Below, in pieces: positions 27,631 to 36,096 of a stretch of DNA of 64,000 nucleotides (positions within the stretch are counted from its first letter, which is position 1; each line of letters begins with the position of its first letter). Under the pieces are notes generated by a model that saw only the letters and a program-made list of their open reading frames with translations, made no database searches and had not been told where the DNA came from. Source of the stretch: Methylomicrobium sp. wino1 (lineage in GTDB: Bacteria; Pseudomonadota; Gammaproteobacteria; Methylococcales; Methylomonadaceae); assembly GCF_003932755.1 (NCBI RefSeq), contig NZ_CP024202.1, positions 3,782,001 through 3,846,000 of the forward strand. Reading direction: 5' to 3'. The translations under genes and the position numbers were made by a program.

Positions 27631-27821
27631 GCTGTCGGTTCATCAAACAAAGGTCGGATTCGATAGATTTATCATCTTACGACATGCGACCCCGAGTGCT
27701 GGAGGATGCATCGTTTTCAGCCCGCAATTCTTGCTTTTGCCTGTAGAACGGTCAACAATGACCCATCATGTCGATAGATGAATTCAAGCCCGGAGCCCAA
27801 TCTTCTTCCCGTTAACCGCTT

Positions 27822-28293
27822 ATGAATCAACTCGTCTATCGTCCCGCCGTTTATGAAGACTTGTTTGATTTGCCCGATCATGTCATCGGCGAAATTCTGC
27901 ATGGGCAATTGATTACCCAGCCCCGTCCGGCACCCAAAGGAGCTGCATTTGGGATCAAATATTTTGGTACCCGATCTCGCCGGCTGGCGTAAAGAGCGAA
28001 CGCCGCGTTTTCCCGATACGGCTTATTTCAGTCTCGCGCCCTATTGCGTTTGTGAAGTGCTATCGCTCGGTACCGCGCGCACGGACCGGGTTGTCAAAAT
28101 GCCGATTTATGCGGCGGAGTCGGTGCAATGGTTGTGGCTGGTTGATCCCGATCTTCGGATATTGGAGACATATCGCCTGCTCGACGGACATTGGCTGTTG
28201 GAGCGCACTTGGCAAAACGACGATATCGTCAATACGCCGCCGTTCGATGCGATCAGCATGAACTTGGGGTATCTTTGGCTGCCGCAAGACTGA
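27822..28293 (+). pseudogene. Second Uma2 copy, disrupted by an internal deletion
   Basis: The start at 27822 (MNQLVYRPAVYEDLFDLPDH) runs normally to PRPAPK. A deletion of about 100 bases then joins GGAGCTGCATTTGGGATC and shifts the frame. The rest of the domain resumes in another frame (GSNILVPDLAGWRKERTP) to the stop at 28293. Changes such as APYCVCEVLSLGTAR in place of APDWVCEVISPGTAR have altered core residues. It is a decayed paralogue of the gene at 26358. Confidence 0.85.
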
Positions 28294-28645
28294 ATATTGC
28301 AAAAGGGTGCTCGTGAAAAGCGCTCCAAAAAGATGTTATTAGCGTTAATTTTTAGCTCAAACCGCGTCGGCTTCGATTTCGCCACTGGTGGCATTTGACG
28401 GAGGCCTCATATTCGCGTTTGCTTAAGTGGGTAAAATTTTGGCGTGAGTTATCCTACAGTAAACCGCACAGTGAAACAGACGGAAAAGGGAAGTTGCAAT
28501 GTCAAATATAAGACTTGACCGCGATCTTTCTAGCTGAACGGCGGTAGCACTAAGAATCGAGGCGTTACGATTCTCGAAGATAGTTCTTGAGATTATGTTC
28601 TCAATTCCTTATATTCCAAATGAGTTTCGATAATATAGGATCTGC
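28294..28645. other. Intergenic region with the left copy of a direct repeat (28369-28520)
   Basis: No gene is visible. Bases 28369-28415 (GGCTTCGATTTCGCCACTGG onward) and 28482-28520 (GGAAAAGGGAAGTTGCAATG onward) match 29577-29623 and 29633-29672, beyond the MNT-HEPN pair. The left copy has about 57 extra bases in its middle. Confidence 0.6.
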
Positions 28646-28936
28646 ATGCGACCGTCTGTTGTTCTTGATAAGAAGCGAAATCTTGTGCGCGAAGCAACTT
28701 TTCGCTACCGAGCCGCGAACCCAAGGGTTTTCGGCTCGGTGCTGCATGGAACCGACCAAGACGGCAGTGATCTAGATCTGCTGGTTGATGCGCTGCCCGG
28801 CGCGACGCTGTTCGACCTTGGCGGCCTACAAGACGAACTGGAATCATTACTTGGAGTACACGTCGATTTGTTGACTCCGGCTGATCTGCCGCTGAAGTTC
28901 CGGGCCAAGATACTCGCGGAGGCCCAGCCGGTATGA
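28646..28936 (+). CDS. mntA: MntA-like minimal nucleotidyltransferase (antitoxin of type VII pair)
   Basis: A 96-residue protein beginning MRPSVVLDKKRNLVREATFR. The nucleotidyltransferase signature GS-x10-DLD is seen in RVFGSVLHGTDQDGSDLDLLVD, with a later VDLLTPADLP. MntA-type enzymes transfer AMP to the partner HEPN toxin and silence it. The ATG of the HEPN gene overlaps the stop by four bases. GC content is higher than in the flanking spacers. The call is based on motif and pairing. Confidence 0.85.
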   Translation: MRPSVVLDKKRNLVREATFRYRAANPRVFGSVLHGTDQDGSDLDLLVDALPGATLFDLGGLQDELESLLGVHVDLLTPADLPLKFRAKILAEAQPV

Positions 28937-29310
28937 GTGAGAATCGCCTGCCTGACTATCTCGACCACATGCAACAGGCTGCGATGGATGCGTGCAGCTT
29001 CGTAGAAGGTTTGACCAAAGACGACTTTCTTGTAGACAAGCGTACTCAGCAGGCAGTCATCATGAGTTTAATTATTCTCGGCGAAGCCTCAACGAAGGTG
29101 ATGGACAGCTACGCCGAGTTCACCCAAGCGCATCCTGAACTACCCTGGCGCAGCATGCGCGGTATGCGCAACCGAATTGCTCACGGCTATTTTGACATCA
29201 ACCTCCAAGTGGTGTGGGACACTGTTCAGACGGCGCTGCCGGAGTTGCTTGAGCGACTGCCTTCCGTTCTCGGGGATGCCGAGGCGAATAATTTCACCGG
29301 AAAAAATTGA
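28933..29310 (+). CDS. hepT: HepT-like HEPN ribonuclease toxin
   Basis: A 125-residue all-helical protein. The HEPN catalytic motif R-x4-H is RNRIAHGYF near residues 80-88, preceded by LPWRSMRGMRN and QQAVIMSLIILGEASTKVM, all typical of HepT/DUF86. HepT cuts RNA (tRNA in characterised cases) and is kept inactive by AMPylation by MntA, encoded just upstream with a four-base overlap. The Tyr two residues after the catalytic His, which is the modified residue in studied pairs, is present (HGYF). Confidence 0.87.
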   Translation: MSENRLPDYLDHMQQAAMDACSFVEGLTKDDFLVDKRTQQAVIMSLIILGEASTKVMDSYAEFTQAHPELPWRSMRGMRNRIAHGYFDINLQVVWDTVQTALPELLERLPSVLGDAEANNFTGKN

Positions 29311-29374
29311 GCATGGCTATTCAAACGCGGTGGGCGGAAGATTACGAACGCATCATTTGCGAGAAATACAAGCT

Positions 29375-29568
29375 ATGTTGATCGGTTATGCCCGCGTCTC
29401 TGCACAAGACAGAACCTGGAATTGCAGAGGGAAGCCTTGATCAAGGCAGGATGCCGAAATGTATTTGAGGGCAAGTTGTGCGGCGCCAGGGCCGACCGTC
29501 CAGGCTTGACCAAGACCCTCGAAATGCTGTGTTTTGGCGATATCCTTACCGTTCGGAAGCTTGATATG
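29375..29568 (+). pseudogene. Serine resolvase N-terminal remnant with frameshift
   Basis: ATG 29375 reads MLIGYARVSAQDR, the start of Tn3-type serine resolvases with the catalytic Ser. Loss of one C in the CAAGACCAGAACC context shifts the frame. The next frame continues LQREALIKAGCRNVFEGKLCGARADRPGLTKTLEML, then GDILTVRKLD, after which resolvase similarity ends. The DNA-binding part is missing. It is a fragment of a transposon or integrative element. Confidence 0.8.
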
Positions 29569-29576
29569 CAGATGGT

Positions 29577-29672
29577 CGGCTTCGGTTGCGCCACTGGTGG
29601 CATTGATGGAATCCACATATTCGTACTTGCTGCGGAAAAGGGAAGTGCCAATGTCAAATGAAAGGCTTGACC
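29577..29672 (+). repeat. Right copy of the direct repeat flanking the MNT-HEPN pair
   Basis: 29577-29623 and 29633-29672 match 28369-28415 and 28482-28520 in direct orientation. The copy abuts the resolvase remnant and overlaps the beginning of the following ORF. Confidence 0.6.
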
Positions 29673-30121
29673 ACGGTTTCCATTCAAGATCCTATTTTTT
29701 TGTTGAAAATCAACCTGACCCCTTTTTATCACTAGTTGCTGACGACCTTGCAATTGCTTGGAGCGGAAGCCAGCTTGCCGCATGCTGGGCATGTCGAGAA
29801 CTTGAGGCGGCTGCGCAGTGCGGCCCACTCTCGCTCGAACGCATCAAGGCGATATTGGATGGATTGGATCTTGGCCGGCTAGAGTTAGCGCTGTTGGGTC
29901 TCTTTGTCGTCCCGCTGTCCGGTGGACTACACGGGTGCTATCGGTTCGCCTGGCAGGGTGGACGCTGGATCGGACCAGCGGTATTTGATGGCTCGGGCGC
30001 ACCTGTGTATGCGTTGGGTAGTGGGATCGAGCACTTCTTGAAAAAGTTTAGATCGGCGTGGGAGTCGATTAGGGCGCCAGAGACACACCGTCCAGAGATG
30101 TCCGCGATCCTGAACCCGTAA
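29651..30121 (+). CDS. Hypothetical protein
   Basis: A 156-residue open frame from ATG 29651 (MSNERLDHGFHSRSYFFVEN). The first 10-15 residues fall in the direct repeat, so the true coding part may begin later. The rest (LAIAWSGSQLAACWACRELEAAAQCGPLSLERI, LALLGLFVVPLSGGLHGCYRFAWQGGRWIG) looks like a folded protein, but I do not recognise it. It may be a fragment whose 5' end was replaced by the repeat. Confidence 0.35.
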   Translation: MSNERLDHGFHSRSYFFVENQPDPFLSLVADDLAIAWSGSQLAACWACRELEAAAQCGPLSLERIKAILDGLDLGRLELALLGLFVVPLSGGLHGCYRFAWQGGRWIGPAVFDGSGAPVYALGSGIEHFLKKFRSAWESIRAPETHRPEMSAILNP

Positions 30122-30262
30122 CATGCGCTGAGGTAGGGTGCTGGTGAGCTTGCGAACCGCACCGTTCGCGAAACAACTTATTCCGTGCGGTTCGTTACCT
30201 CACCACACGCTACGGGCTGGTACGATTAGATTGCGTTATCGCACATTTCGAAGCCAATATTT

Positions 30263-30289
30263 CTCCGATTACGCTACCGCTAATCGGAG
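30263..30289. repeat. REP-like palindrome overlapping the end of the HEPN gene
   Basis: CTCCGATTA (30263-30271) and TAATCGGAG (30281-30289) pair perfectly around CGCTACCGC, followed by CTACGCGGGC. It matches the layout of the palindrome at 41117. The last codons and stop of the minus-strand gene lie inside it. Confidence 0.65.
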
Positions 30290-31308
30290 CTACGCGGGCT
30301 TTTTATTTTTTGTCCAAATATGAGGTTTTCAAAGTAATTATCTATTGCTTGTTTATGTTTTTTTTCGGCACATGCCTGCAAAATAGTTGGATCACTTAGA
30401 AAGTGATTCAACGCGGCGCATAGAAGCTTTGTACCTATTTGAAGTGCTTTGTTTCCAGCAAAAACGTATTTCGGCGTAATCATCAAAGCATCAGACCAAG
30501 TCTCATCCTGCTTCCGATTTTTATAAAATTCCCCATGTGTAATTAGACTACGCATGCCATAAATATACTTAACTTCACGGAACACATGCAGACGATACCG
30601 AGGATTTTTGCCTAGTAGAAACGCAATTCTTTCACTGATTTTATAAGTTATTTCCCCCTTGTCCTCACCGACGGTGAGCGCCTCTAATCCTGCACAAACG
30701 CTGAGAAGAGCCTGTTCAGGATAAGGAGTGCATAGCGACGACCATAGGTGAGTAATTGCAGCGCCAACGCGGTCATATATCAGCATTTCGCCAATAAAAT
30801 ATTTTTCAATACTAATAATTTTTGCTTTTAATGTTCTGGGATTAAATACTGATGGTTGGCGCAAACTAGATATGCTTAATCGTCTGTATAGGTAAACTTG
30901 CTCATCTTCATAGAATGCCGAGGACATTGGTAGAAATTTAGATGAGTTAATAAGAGGACGACCAGTAAATTCAATGCCGAGACGGAATGTGATGAAATTA
31001 ATCAAGGTGCCAGCTAGAAGAAAGACCTTGGCAATTTGACGTGTGTTAATATTTTCTGGATCAAGTTGACAATTATTAAATCTCTTATTGGCAGCTGAAA
31101 CGAATAGATCATGATCAACAATAAGAGCAAAGGTATGGTCGGAACGTGATTGATATGGTAAAGATTTTGTATATGATTCGATTTGTTCTTTTAGAACGGC
31201 TTTCAAAGGGATGAGTGATACTCCATTTATCAGTGACCACTTATGCACTACTGAAAACGCTGATTCTGGCCACAATGTTAAGGGGACCAATGATTGGAGT
31301 GATGTCAT
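30280..31308 (-). CDS. ApeA-type HEPN domain protein
   Basis: A 342-residue protein starting MTSLQSLVPLTLWPESAFSV. The C-terminal half has the ApeA-like HEPN pattern: ALLSVCAGLEALTVGEDKGEITYKISERIAFLLG near 212-245 and REVKYIYGMRSLITHGEFY near 257-275, with the R-x4-H motif in RSLITH. ApeA HEPN proteins act in phage defence as RNases. The N-terminal half is unrecognised. The last residues (KSPRSSD) are encoded by a REP-like palindrome, so the natural C-terminus may have been replaced. A DUF433 gene lies 58 bases upstream on the same strand, an unusual partner. Confidence 0.65.
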   Translation of the reverse strand: MTSLQSLVPLTLWPESAFSVVHKWSLINGVSLIPLKAVLKEQIESYTKSLPYQSRSDHTFALIVDHDLFVSAANKRFNNCQLDPENINTRQIAKVFLLAGTLINFITFRLGIEFTGRPLINSSKFLPMSSAFYEDEQVYLYRRLSISSLRQPSVFNPRTLKAKIISIEKYFIGEMLIYDRVGAAITHLWSSLCTPYPEQALLSVCAGLEALTVGEDKGEITYKISERIAFLLGKNPRYRLHVFREVKYIYGMRSLITHGEFYKNRKQDETWSDALMITPKYVFAGNKALQIGTKLLCAALNHFLSDPTILQACAEKKHKQAIDNYFENLIFGQKIKSPRSSD

Positions 31309-31366
31309 GATAATGGTTTTCTAATATCTTATAATTTCAAAATAAAATAATTCACAATCAAAAATT

Positions 31367-31603
31367 TCATGCCGCAAAATTTTCAATCCGCTTGACCTTG
31401 GCTAACCGAGCGGAAAATTCCAGGCCAGCCATGATGTCGTCCCTTTCCAAATCTTGATAATCGGCTAGTATCTCTTCGACGGTCATGCCGGCACTCAACC
31501 ATTCCAGGACGTTTTCAACCGGATAACGCAACCCTCGAATACAAGGTTTTCCGTGGCAAATATCGGCATTTATAGTAATCCGATCCGACAGTAATTCGTT
31601 CAT
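31367..31603 (-). CDS. DUF433-family antitoxin-like protein
   Basis: A 78-residue protein with AAGGAGA 5 bases before its ATG (31601-31603). The sequence RITINADICHGKPCIRGLRYPVENVLEWL and AGMTVEEILADYQDLERDDIMAGLEF is the textbook DUF433 pattern, a small winged-helix-like fold. DUF433 proteins normally pair with a PIN-like DUF5615 toxin encoded directly downstream. No such gene is here; instead a HEPN gene follows. It may be an orphan antitoxin or have a new partner. Confidence 0.85.
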   Translation of the reverse strand: MNELLSDRITINADICHGKPCIRGLRYPVENVLEWLSAGMTVEEILADYQDLERDDIMAGLEFSARLAKVKRIENFAA

Positions 31604-31814
31604 AACAGTCTCCTTAAAAATCTTGTTTTGTCTATTCGTAAAAATACAGGCTCAATAGCAAATCCGAATCGGTTTTTTCCTTTTTCGTCCAATCGATAAG
31701 GATACCAATTGGGTCACAATCCAGTATCTTGAATGTCGCTACTCACGAAATCATATTTCCGGACCTCGATTATACAAAGCATTTGGACTTAACAGCTCAT
31801 AAGAAACTTATCAA
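31604..31814. other. Intergenic region, AT-rich
   Basis: About 210 bases without gene or clear repeat; it must hold the DUF433 promoter on the minus strand, which I cannot place. Confidence 0.4.
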
Positions 31815-32094
31815 TTACGGTCTCTTCCCTGGATCTTGTCTATTGTCAAAAATGGAATGGATTATTATTTCTTTGCCTTCAATCGTATAAAAAATAGAAA
31901 AAGGGAAGCGTCGAACAACGCATCCCCGAAATCGAGAATAATAAATCCTGAATACGGTTGGATTCTCTAGAATCGCTTAACGGCGACCTCGATACAGTAC
32001 AAGAATTCGAAACCCAAACCTCTTCGCTGTCTTTCGTACCACCTAAGGCCAATTCGATATCATCTTTGGCTCTAACGGTATAACGTAATCTCAT
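31815..32094 (-). pseudogene. ParE/RelE-type toxin, frameshifted with internal stop
   Basis: ATG 32094 reads MRLRYTVRAKDDIELALG. The frame then slips by one base to WYERQRRGLGFEFLYCIEVAVKRF, meets a TAG, and continues VFRIYYSRFRGCVVRRFPFS and IFYTIEGKEIIIHSIFDNRQ to the stop at 31815. Reassembled, this is a complete ParE/RelE toxin. The two lesions abolish the product. It overlaps the end of its antitoxin gene in the usual order. Confidence 0.8.
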
Positions 32095-32305
32095 TCGTAC
32101 TTTTCACGTAACTCTTCGTGAACCGATTTCCAATCAATAAGCTCGAGTTTCCCTTATTTATATTCCCGGTATCTTTTATCTAGTTCGTTTTTTGCCATTC
32201 AGGCATGGGAAGTTCTGAATTGCTTGCAGCAATTGAATCCCATATGTCTTCAACAAGGCGCAGTTTTTCGGACAACTCCAATTTAGTAATTTCATCCGGT
32301 CTCAT
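32091..32305 (-). pseudogene. Addiction-module antitoxin, frameshifted
   Basis: ATG 32305 reads MRPDEITKLELSEKLRLVED then IWDSIAASNSELPMPEWQKTN and stops. One base away the frame continues KNELDKRYREYK, a stop, and GKLELIDWKSVHEELREKYE. This is the putative addiction module antitoxin family that partners ParE-type toxins. Its final TGA overlaps the toxin ATG, showing the original operon design. Both partners are dead. Confidence 0.75.
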
Positions 32306-32569
32306 CTATTTGCCTCTTTTCGTTCGGATAGGATGACTTGGAGAGAGTCTCCCATTAGCCTGTCCTAGTCAATAAGCCAAAGTAAACAAGTCGCTCTGCG
32401 TTTCATATTAGAGAAAGAACTATGAGAACGCAAAACGAACAGCACAAAGCCTGGAAAACCTAACAGGAATTATTGTGCCTGATCAGCGCAAACGAGTATA
32501 AACGTCCCCGCCAATCCATTCAAAATCTCCCTCCCCACCTCGGACTATCCCCTTCAAAAACCTTCCAAT

Positions 32570-32585
32570 TGTCGCAAATACGACA
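32570..32585 (+). promoter_or_regulatory. NifA-type upstream activator site (TGT-N10-ACA)
   Basis: TGTCGCAAATACGACA is an exact TGT-N10-ACA, centred about 54 bases upstream of the -24 element of the nifE promoter. NifA binds such sites and activates sigma-54 polymerase by DNA looping. Confidence 0.7.
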
Positions 32586-32629
32586 AAGCCGAATTCGCTA
32601 CAACACAGGTAAATCAACGATTTAAAGAT

Positions 32630-32645
32630 TGGCACGGCGGTTGCT
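32630..32645 (+). promoter_or_regulatory. Sigma-54 promoter of the nifENX operon
   Basis: TGGCACGGCGGTTGCT matches TGGCAC-N5-TTGCW perfectly. Transcription would start near 32657, about 20 bases before nifE. The rest of 32306-32677 shows no gene. Confidence 0.9.
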
Positions 32646-32677
32646 GTATTCCGAGTAACTCTATTCGGAAGCGTGCC

Positions 32678-34111
32678 ATGAAATCGACCAAAGACATTGC
32701 CGAATTGCTGGACGAACCGGCTTGCGAACACAACAAGAAGGAGAAGTCCGGCTGCGCGAAACCGAAACCCGGTTCGGCGGCGGGCGGTTGCGCGTTCGAC
32801 GGTGCGCAGATTGCTTTGTTGCCGATCGCCGATGTCGCTCATATCGTGCATGGGCCTATCGCCTGTGCCGGCAGTTCGTGGGACAACCGAGGCACGCGCT
32901 CGTCCGGTTCGGATTTATACCGCTACGGCATGACGACCGATTTGACCGAACAGGACGTGATCATGGGGCGTTCGGAAAATCGTTTGTTTCATTCGATCAA
33001 ACAGGCGATCGACAGTTATGATCCGCCTGCGGTCTTCATCTACAACACTTGCGTGCCGGCCCTGGTCGGTGACGATATCGGCGCGATTTGCAAACAGGCC
33101 GAACAGCGCTGGGGCGTGCCGGTCGTGCCGATCGATTGCGCCGGTTTTTACGGCACGAAGAATCTCGGCAACCGCATCGCCGGCGATGCGATGGTCAATC
33201 ATGTGATCGGCACGCGCAATCCGGACCCGTTGCCGGAAGGTTGCAATAGACCCGGCATCAAGGTGCACGACGTCAATCTGGTCGGCGAATACAATATCGC
33301 CGGTGAATTCTGGCATGTCTTGCCGTTGCTCGACGAACTGGGCCTGCGCGTGTTGTGCACGCTGTCCGGCGATGCGCGTTTCCGCGAGGTGCAGACGATG
33401 CACAGGGCCGAAGTGAACATGATGGTGTGCTCGAAGGCGATGGTCAATGTCGCGCGCAAGTTGCAGCAAAAATACGGTACGCCGTGGTTCGAAGGCAGTT
33501 TTTACGGTATCACCGACACCAGCCAGGCTTTGCGCGATTTCGCGCGCGTGATCGGCGATCCCGATTTGACCGAACGTACCGAAGCATTGATCGCCCGCGA
33601 GGAAACGCGTATCCGCAAAGCCTTGGAACCGTGGCGCGAAAGACTGGCCGGTAAGCGCGTGCTATTGTTTACCGGTGGCGTGAAGAGTTGGTCGGTAATT
33701 TCGGCATTACAGGATTTGGGCATGGTCGTCGTCGCGACCGGCACGAAAAAATCGACCGCGGAAGACAAGGCGCGCATCCGCGAGCTGATGGGCGAGGACA
33801 CCGTGATGATCGAGGACGGCAGCCCGAAAGCCTTGTTGAAGATCGTCCGCGATTACCAGGCCGACATCCTGATTGCCGGCGGCCGGAACATGTACACCGC
33901 ATTGAAGGCGCGCGTGCCGTTTCTGGACATCAACCAAGAGCGCGAATTCGGCTACGAGGGCTATCAGGGCATGCTGGAGTTGGTCCGGCAATTGGCGTTG
34001 ACGCTCGAGAGTCCGGTTTGGCCGGCCGTTAGGGCGCCGGCGCCGTGGAAAGCCGCAGCGTGTATAACGGATGGCGAAACGGTGCGCGTGGCGTACCCAG
34101 CGGCGGGATGA
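32678..34111 (+). CDS. nifE: Nitrogenase FeMo-cofactor scaffold protein NifE
   Basis: A 477-residue NifD homologue. NifE2N2 receives the NifB product and matures it to FeMo-cofactor before transfer to NifDK. Family marks are the Cys-containing [37 protein letters not shown] (about 36-70), [29 protein letters not shown] and [33 protein letters not shown]. The N-terminus [23 protein letters not shown] is Lys- and Cys-rich as usual. It is first in a plus-strand operon directly behind a sigma-54 promoter; nifN follows after 6 bases. Confidence 0.97.
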   Translation: MKSTKDIAELLDEPACEHNKKEKSGCAKPKPGSAAGGCAFDGAQIALLPIADVAHIVHGPIACAGSSWDNRGTRSSGSDLYRYGMTTDLTEQDVIMGRSENRLFHSIKQAIDSYDPPAVFIYNTCVPALVGDDIGAICKQAEQRWGVPVVPIDCAGFYGTKNLGNRIAGDAMVNHVIGTRNPDPLPEGCNRPGIKVHDVNLVGEYNIAGEFWHVLPLLDELGLRVLCTLSGDARFREVQTMHRAEVNMMVCSKAMVNVARKLQQKYGTPWFEGSFYGITDTSQALRDFARVIGDPDLTERTEALIAREETRIRKALEPWRERLAGKRVLLFTGGVKSWSVISALQDLGMVVVATGTKKSTAEDKARIRELMGEDTVMIEDGSPKALLKIVRDYQADILIAGGRNMYTALKARVPFLDINQEREFGYEGYQGMLELVRQLALTLESPVWPAVRAPAPWKAAACITDGETVRVAYPAAG

Positions 34112-34117
34112 TCGACG

Positions 34118-35503
34118 ATGGCCGAGATACTGAAACGCAACAAGGCCTTGTCGGTCAATCCGCTGAAGGCCAGTCAGCCGATCGGCGGTTCATTGGCGAC
34201 GCTCGGTTTCGACCGGGCGATTCCGTTGCTGCACGGCTCGCAGGGCTGCACCGCCTTCGCGAAGGTGTTTTTCGTGCGCCATTTCCGAGAACCGATCCCG
34301 TTGCAGACGACCGCGATGGATCAGGGCAGTTCGGTGATGGGGGCCGATGAAAACGTAATCGAAGGCTTGAAGGCGATCGCCGAAAAATCCAATCCGGCAT
34401 TGATTACCGTGCTGACGACCGGTCTCGCCGAGACGCAGGGTGCCGACGTACAGCGCAATGTGCGCGAATTTCGAAATAAATATCCTCAGTTCGACCAAGT
34501 CGCGGTCGTCGCGGTCAACACGCCCGATTTTACCGGCTGCGTCGAATCGGGCTATGCCGCGACCTTGACCGAAATCATCCGCGTGCTGGTGCCTGATGCC
34601 GAACAAGCCGGAACCAAACCCGGCACCCGCAAACGGCAAGTGAACGTGTTGGCAGGTCCGATGCTGACGCCGGGCGATCTCGAAGCCTTGCGCGATCTGA
34701 TCGAGCAGTTTCAATTGCGGCCGGTGTTCGTGCCGGATATTTCCGATTCGCTGGACGGCGTCCTAACCGATCAGGATTTTTCGCCGGTGACGATCGGCGG
34801 CACGCCGTTGTCGGAAATGGCGACCTTGGGCGAAGCGAAGGCGACACTCGTGATCGGCGCGTCGCTCAAAAAGGCCGGCGAATTATTGCAGCAAACAACC
34901 GGTGTCGTCAGTCATTATTTCAAGCACTTATACGGCCTACAGGCGAACGATGCATTGCTATGTACGCTCAGCGAAATCGCCGAGCTCGACGTGCCCGAAC
35001 GCATCGAGCGGCAGCGTGCGCAGTTTCAGGATGCGATGCTCGACACGCATTTCATGCTCGGACAGTTGCGCGTCGCGATCGCCGCCGATCCGGACCAGCT
35101 AGATGCCTTCATCGAGCTGGTTTCGGAAATGGGCGGCGAGGTCGTCGCGGCGGTCAGCGCGGCCAATGCCCCGGTGCTGAATCAGGCGAAAACAGCGGAC
35201 ATCAAAATCGGCGATCTCGAAGATCTCGAAGCGATCGCAAAAGAACGCCATGCGCAACTGTTGATCGGCAATTCGCATGCGGTCGCGGCCGCCGAACGGC
35301 TCGGCATACCGATTTTGCGCGCAGGCTTCCCGCTGTACGACATCATCGGCGGCTATCAGAAAACCTGGATCGGCTATCGCGGTACACGCCAAACCTTGTT
35401 CGATCTGGCCAATCTGGTCATCAATTTCGCGCATGAGGAAATCGAGCCGTATTACTCGATCTATGCGCAAAAACCCGAATCCGAACGCCGCCGGGTCGCA
35501 TAA
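34118..35503 (+). CDS. nifN: Nitrogenase FeMo-cofactor scaffold protein NifN
   Basis: A 461-residue NifK homologue and partner of NifE. The start MAEILKRNKALSVNPLKASQPIGGSLATLGFDRAIPLLHGSQGCTAFAKVFFVRHFREPIPLQTTAMD is typical. Other marks are LTTGLAETQGADV, VNTPDFTGCVESGYAATLTEII, and LLIGNSHAVAAAERLGIPILRAGFPLYDIIGGYQKTWIGYRGTR. The length is normal and no lesion is seen. nifX begins 3 bases after its stop. Confidence 0.97.
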   Translation: MAEILKRNKALSVNPLKASQPIGGSLATLGFDRAIPLLHGSQGCTAFAKVFFVRHFREPIPLQTTAMDQGSSVMGADENVIEGLKAIAEKSNPALITVLTTGLAETQGADVQRNVREFRNKYPQFDQVAVVAVNTPDFTGCVESGYAATLTEIIRVLVPDAEQAGTKPGTRKRQVNVLAGPMLTPGDLEALRDLIEQFQLRPVFVPDISDSLDGVLTDQDFSPVTIGGTPLSEMATLGEAKATLVIGASLKKAGELLQQTTGVVSHYFKHLYGLQANDALLCTLSEIAELDVPERIERQRAQFQDAMLDTHFMLGQLRVAIAADPDQLDAFIELVSEMGGEVVAAVSAANAPVLNQAKTADIKIGDLEDLEAIAKERHAQLLIGNSHAVAAAERLGIPILRAGFPLYDIIGGYQKTWIGYRGTRQTLFDLANLVINFAHEEIEPYYSIYAQKPESERRRVA

Positions 35504-35506
35504 ATC

Positions 35507-35992
35507 ATGTCTTTGACACGGCGCATGCACATCGTACAACCCTTGGAACAGAGGATGCCTATGGATACCGCCATCAAAATCGCTTTCGCGACGACCGACA
35601 TGACCACGGTCAATCAACACTTCGGTTCGTCAAAATCGTTCGCGGTCTACGCGGTCGACCCGGACCGTTCCGAATTATTGGAAGCCTCGCAATTCGGCGA
35701 ACTGGCTCAGGACGGCAATGAAGACAAGTTGTCGGTCAAGCTGCAGATGCTCGAAGGCTGCGCCGCGGTGTATTGCCAGGCGGTCGGCGCCTCGGCGATT
35801 AAGCAATTGGTCGCGGGCGGCATACAACCGGTGAAGGTGCACGAAGGCAGCAAAATCGCCGACTTGATCGCCGATCTGCAGAACGAATTGAAATCCGGCC
35901 CTTCCAGTTGGCTCGCGAAGGCGATCAACAATGCCAAGGGCGTCGATCCGTCGCGTTTCGATGCGATGGAAGAGGAGGGTTGGTCGGAATGA
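35507..35992 (+). CDS. nifX: FeMo-cofactor carrier/maturation protein NifX
   Basis: A 161-residue protein. After a short N-terminal arm (MSLTRRMHIVQPLEQ) the dinitrogenase-cofactor domain begins IKIAFATTDMTTVNQHFGSSKSFAVYAVDP and continues AVYCQAVGASAIKQLVAGGIQPVKV. It ends RFDAMEEEGWSE as Azotobacter-type NifX does. NifX binds NifB-co and VK-cluster intermediates and passes them to NifEN. Starts at 35555 or 35561 are possible, but the arm length fits the family. Confidence 0.93.
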   Translation: MSLTRRMHIVQPLEQRMPMDTAIKIAFATTDMTTVNQHFGSSKSFAVYAVDPDRSELLEASQFGELAQDGNEDKLSVKLQMLEGCAAVYCQAVGASAIKQLVAGGIQPVKVHEGSKIADLIADLQNELKSGPSSWLAKAINNAKGVDPSRFDAMEEEGWSE

Positions 35993-36096
35993 TCGCGAGA
36001 ATGACTCAAATATTCAACGGTTCCGATCGGATCGAACGTCAAAAAGGTACGCAATGCCTACCCTACGGTTTTTTTAACTAATAGAGGAAACACACC

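Larger units (their letters stand above)
26265..28293 (+). repeat. Segmental duplication: Uma2 gene plus leader, two copies around mazEF
   Basis: About 95 bases of upstream sequence and the Uma2 coding region at 26265-26930 are repeated at about 27727-28293. Shared landmarks are CTTGCTTTTG, AATCTTCTTCCCGTTAACCG before each ATG, and near-identical coding sequence. The second copy lacks about 100 bases inside the gene. The mazEF pair sits between the copies. Confidence 0.85.
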
